Source: Rallus limicola | Lineage: Eukaryota > Chordata > Aves > Gruiformes > Rallidae | Reading direction: 5' to 3' | DNA: 64,000 nt | NCBI GenBank assembly: GCA_022605955.1 | Contig: JAKCOZ010000058.1 | Span: 1,054,001 to 1,118,000 of the forward strand | Shown here: positions 61,576 to 64,000 of the stretch, piece after piece | Layout of the letters: the number at the start of each line of letters is the position of its first letter | Numbering within the stretch: the stretch's first letter is position 1 | Made by a program: the position numbers and the translations under genes | Notes under the pieces: model-generated | Told to the model about the DNA's origin: nothing | Databases searched by the model: none | Seen by the model: only the letters and a program-made list of their open reading frames with translations

Positions 61576-64000
61576 AGATATTTTTGTTGGGATCTGCTGC
61601 TAAAATGCCAGTTTACTTAGTTTAGTAACCCAGAGTTGTTGCTGAGGAGGCATTTCTTTTGTGAGTGCAGAGAACCCAACCTGTAATCCATAATTGAGTA
61701 ATCACTCTACTGTGGCCATGGATGAGGCCACAACTCAGTAGCCTCATCTCTGAAGGTCCTTCAGTGTAAATTAGGATGCAGGTTTCAATAACTATAGTTG
61801 TAATGATGCAAACAGTTCTCCCCACCCCATACATCTGGCCTTTCTCTACTGTAAAGTGTGACTGGGGAGGTAACATGACATATTGCTTGGGAAAGGCTCT
61901 AAATCAATATTTTTAACAAGAGCTATTTTCTTTATGTGCAGATTAATAACCCCAAGAGAGTCATGTTTACAGAATTGCTAGACTTCTCTTCCTACAATGA
62001 GTAGCTCGTGGTGAACAAGTTGTTTTCTAGTTCATTTTTGTTTCCAAATTGCTTACGATTCCTGCAGATTCAGTGAAAAGAGCATGTTGAGCAGGTACCA
62101 GGAAGGGCGGACCTGAGAGACAGCAAGCACAAAGTCTGATCCTGTAGCCATAATAATTTATGGGATTCTACTGAGTTAATTGGTATTATTACTGAATTAA
62201 CTGGTGAGGAAGAAATTGGGATCTCCATAAGAGAGTTTGTGTGGAACTAAATAGACTCATACTTGGTGTTAAAGCAGGAGCTGCTGCCTGAGCATTCACA
62301 CACTGTTCATGGTGTCACACAAACACAGACACTGATTCTTGGGAGCACTTCCTCCTTCAGGCACAACCCTAGGTTTCCCGCTGCAGAGTCTCAGCTGTTG
62401 GATTTTATAAAATAATTAATTCAATTGAAAGGTACAGAAGCAAGAACAAAGAGAGGACCTTTAAACTAAGAAATCCCTTGTCTGGGGATTTCCAGACCAA
62501 ATTTTTGGTCTGGGCTCTTTAACATCTCATTGGATTCTTTCTGTGTCCAGGCAGGCTCTTATCTTGCTGATTTGCAGTTTCAGCTGAAGGTCGGAGCCTC
62601 CTTATCTTCTGGTTTACGCTCCTTGTACACCTGCCCTTGCTGGTGGAACATGGAGAGCTGGAGAGTCCCAGACTTGAGAAAAACACTATCAAAAAACATT
62701 ATAGTAGAATTACTTGGGTTGGAAGGCATCTCAAAGACTATCTAGTTCTCTCTAGTTCCAACAATAGTGTGGTATGAAAATCCTTTCCCATACTAAAAGA
62801 CAACATAGCGCTGTACCTCTGTCACAGCCTAAATGCCTCAGCAAATCCAGCTACTCATGGTAAGGCTAAGCAAACAGCACAAGTCACACCATATTATAAT
62901 CCTAAGTAATTATTATTATAATAAAAACTTATACATTTACACTAAGCAACTAATATCCCTCAACACTTGGTGTCTGTGGTGCTGGATTATCTGAGAGTGC
63001 AATTTAAAGATGATGGGGACAGATAGTTAAGGCCTCATTTGACATGTACAACTTCTGTAATTGGTGGGTAAAAGTAGTCCTTAAGCATCTCAAGCTGTGT
63101 TTTTGATAGGTTTTTACTCATTGGGAAACATTTTTATTTATAAAAAAGGCAAATGGAAGTTTTCAAAACATCCTCATTTTATTTTTCAGGGTAACGTATC
63201 ATTTGCAAAAACTAAAGCCTTATTTTTTAGAACGTCTTTGGTTAACTCTTGATGTTTATGACAACAGTCGCATTGGCACTCTGCTTGAAAAGCTGAGGCT
63301 TACCTTAAGGCAGGCAAGGAAGGAGCCAGTTTCAGGGTTCCTTCTCACTGCCCTCTTCTCCTGGTTACATCTACACCAAGTAACGCTGATGCAGTTGGAT
63401 TGCTCGGGAGGCGTGCCCTGCTTCTTGTGGAGTGAAGAAAAGAAGGATGGTTGCTAGAGAAAGGGGGTGCTGGTTTAGTTGGGTTGCATGCTGACCAAGA
63501 GCAGCAGAGGTAAGGAGACATAACAGGCTCAGTAAGGAATTCTGAATTTTCTGACAATGAACAGAAAGAGCAGTGAGACAAATGAAGTGAGAAACTTCCT
63601 GCCTGGGTTTCCATTGCAGATAGCAGGATCCGCTGCGTCTTCAGAGGCATTTGGGAATTGGAGGCTGAGCTTGGAATTGTATCGGAGTGTAAAACTGTGC
63701 TATGCCACTGACTCTCTTCCTTCTGCTGCAAACCAAAGCATCTATCTCAGAAAAAGGTCTTTTCTAGAAATAGTCTCAGACCCTTCCAGTATCAGGGAAA
63801 AGCTGGAGGATCCTCATGGGATACTGAAAACTTAACCTCTGCCTTTTGGCATTGTGTCATGTTTAACAGCCCTTTTATCAGCTGGGACTGCCCTTACACA
63901 GCCAGATCTGCGTGTGGTGCCAAGAACTTTACTTTGGGTTTGATAGATCAACTCTCAGCTAGAGTGGTTCTGAACACTGGTTTCCCCTCGTGTGTTTTTT
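61576..64000 (+). other. Downstream flank
   Basis: No gene recognised in 2.4 kb apart from a short CR1 remnant (62696-62770). In mammals CACNA2D4 follows DCP1B on the same strand, but none of its known N-terminal sequence is seen here. Confidence 0.5.
62696..62770 (-). mobile_element. CR1 3' remnant, minus strand
   Basis: AGAATTACTTGGGTTGGAAG followed by GCATCTCAAAGACTATCTAG is the decayed complement of a CR1 3' end. Confidence 0.75.

Overview
This looks like a piece of a bird chromosome. The evidence is an intron-rich vertebrate gene with small exons and long AT-rich introns, many CR1 non-LTR retrotransposon fragments, some ending in the typical ATTCTATG tail, and three LTR copies of types I know from avian genomes. 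Two genes can be recognised, and they overlap on opposite strands.

Gene 1 is DCP1B, the mRNA-decapping co-activator, on the + strand. Nine coding exons between 16722 and 60549 join in phase into a 606-residue protein, close to the length of human DCP1B as I recall it (about 617). The start lies in a CpG island (about 16300-17180). The N-terminal EVH1 domain is spread over exons 1-5, the proline/serine/glutamine-rich middle is mostly exon 7, and the C-terminal trimerisation segment is at the end of exon 8 and in exon 9. A tenth, 39-nt in-frame exon (50675-50713) may be an optional cassette. The 3' UTR probably ends near 61575.

Gene 2 is CACNA1C, the L-type calcium channel Cav1.2, on the - strand. 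Only its alternative first exon (exon 1a, the long or cardiac N-terminus) is present, coding 30119 down to 29990 and ending at a perfect donor site. It sits inside DCP1B intron 3. A TATA box at 30646-30653 and a stretch with several short upstream ORFs lie ahead of it. Transcripts starting there would run antisense through DCP1B exons 3, 2 and 1 and its CpG island, so the two genes overlap by their 5' ends for about 14 kb. Positions 1-29989 are therefore CACNA1C intron 1 for the long isoform. I see no exon 1b or exon 2 of CACNA1C here; they should lie beyond the left edge.

Layout: 1-16300 is flank upstream of DCP1B, with a striking 187-bp near-perfect inverted repeat (1848-2034 and 2610-2797), CR1 copies at 4.4-7.9 kb and 14.5 kb, and an LTR at about 12.8-13.74 kb. 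From 16.3 to 20.6 kb are the CpG island and DCP1B exons 1-3. Intron 3 (20.5-41.9 kb) holds an LTR at 22.2-22.6 kb and the CACNA1C first exon. From 41.9 to 60.5 kb are exons 4-9, with a minus-strand LTR (46.0-47.2 kb) and a CR1 reverse-transcriptase remnant (49.4-49.8 kb) in intron 5. From 61.6 to 64 kb is downstream flank; by mammalian gene order CACNA2D4 should follow, but none of its exons was recognised.
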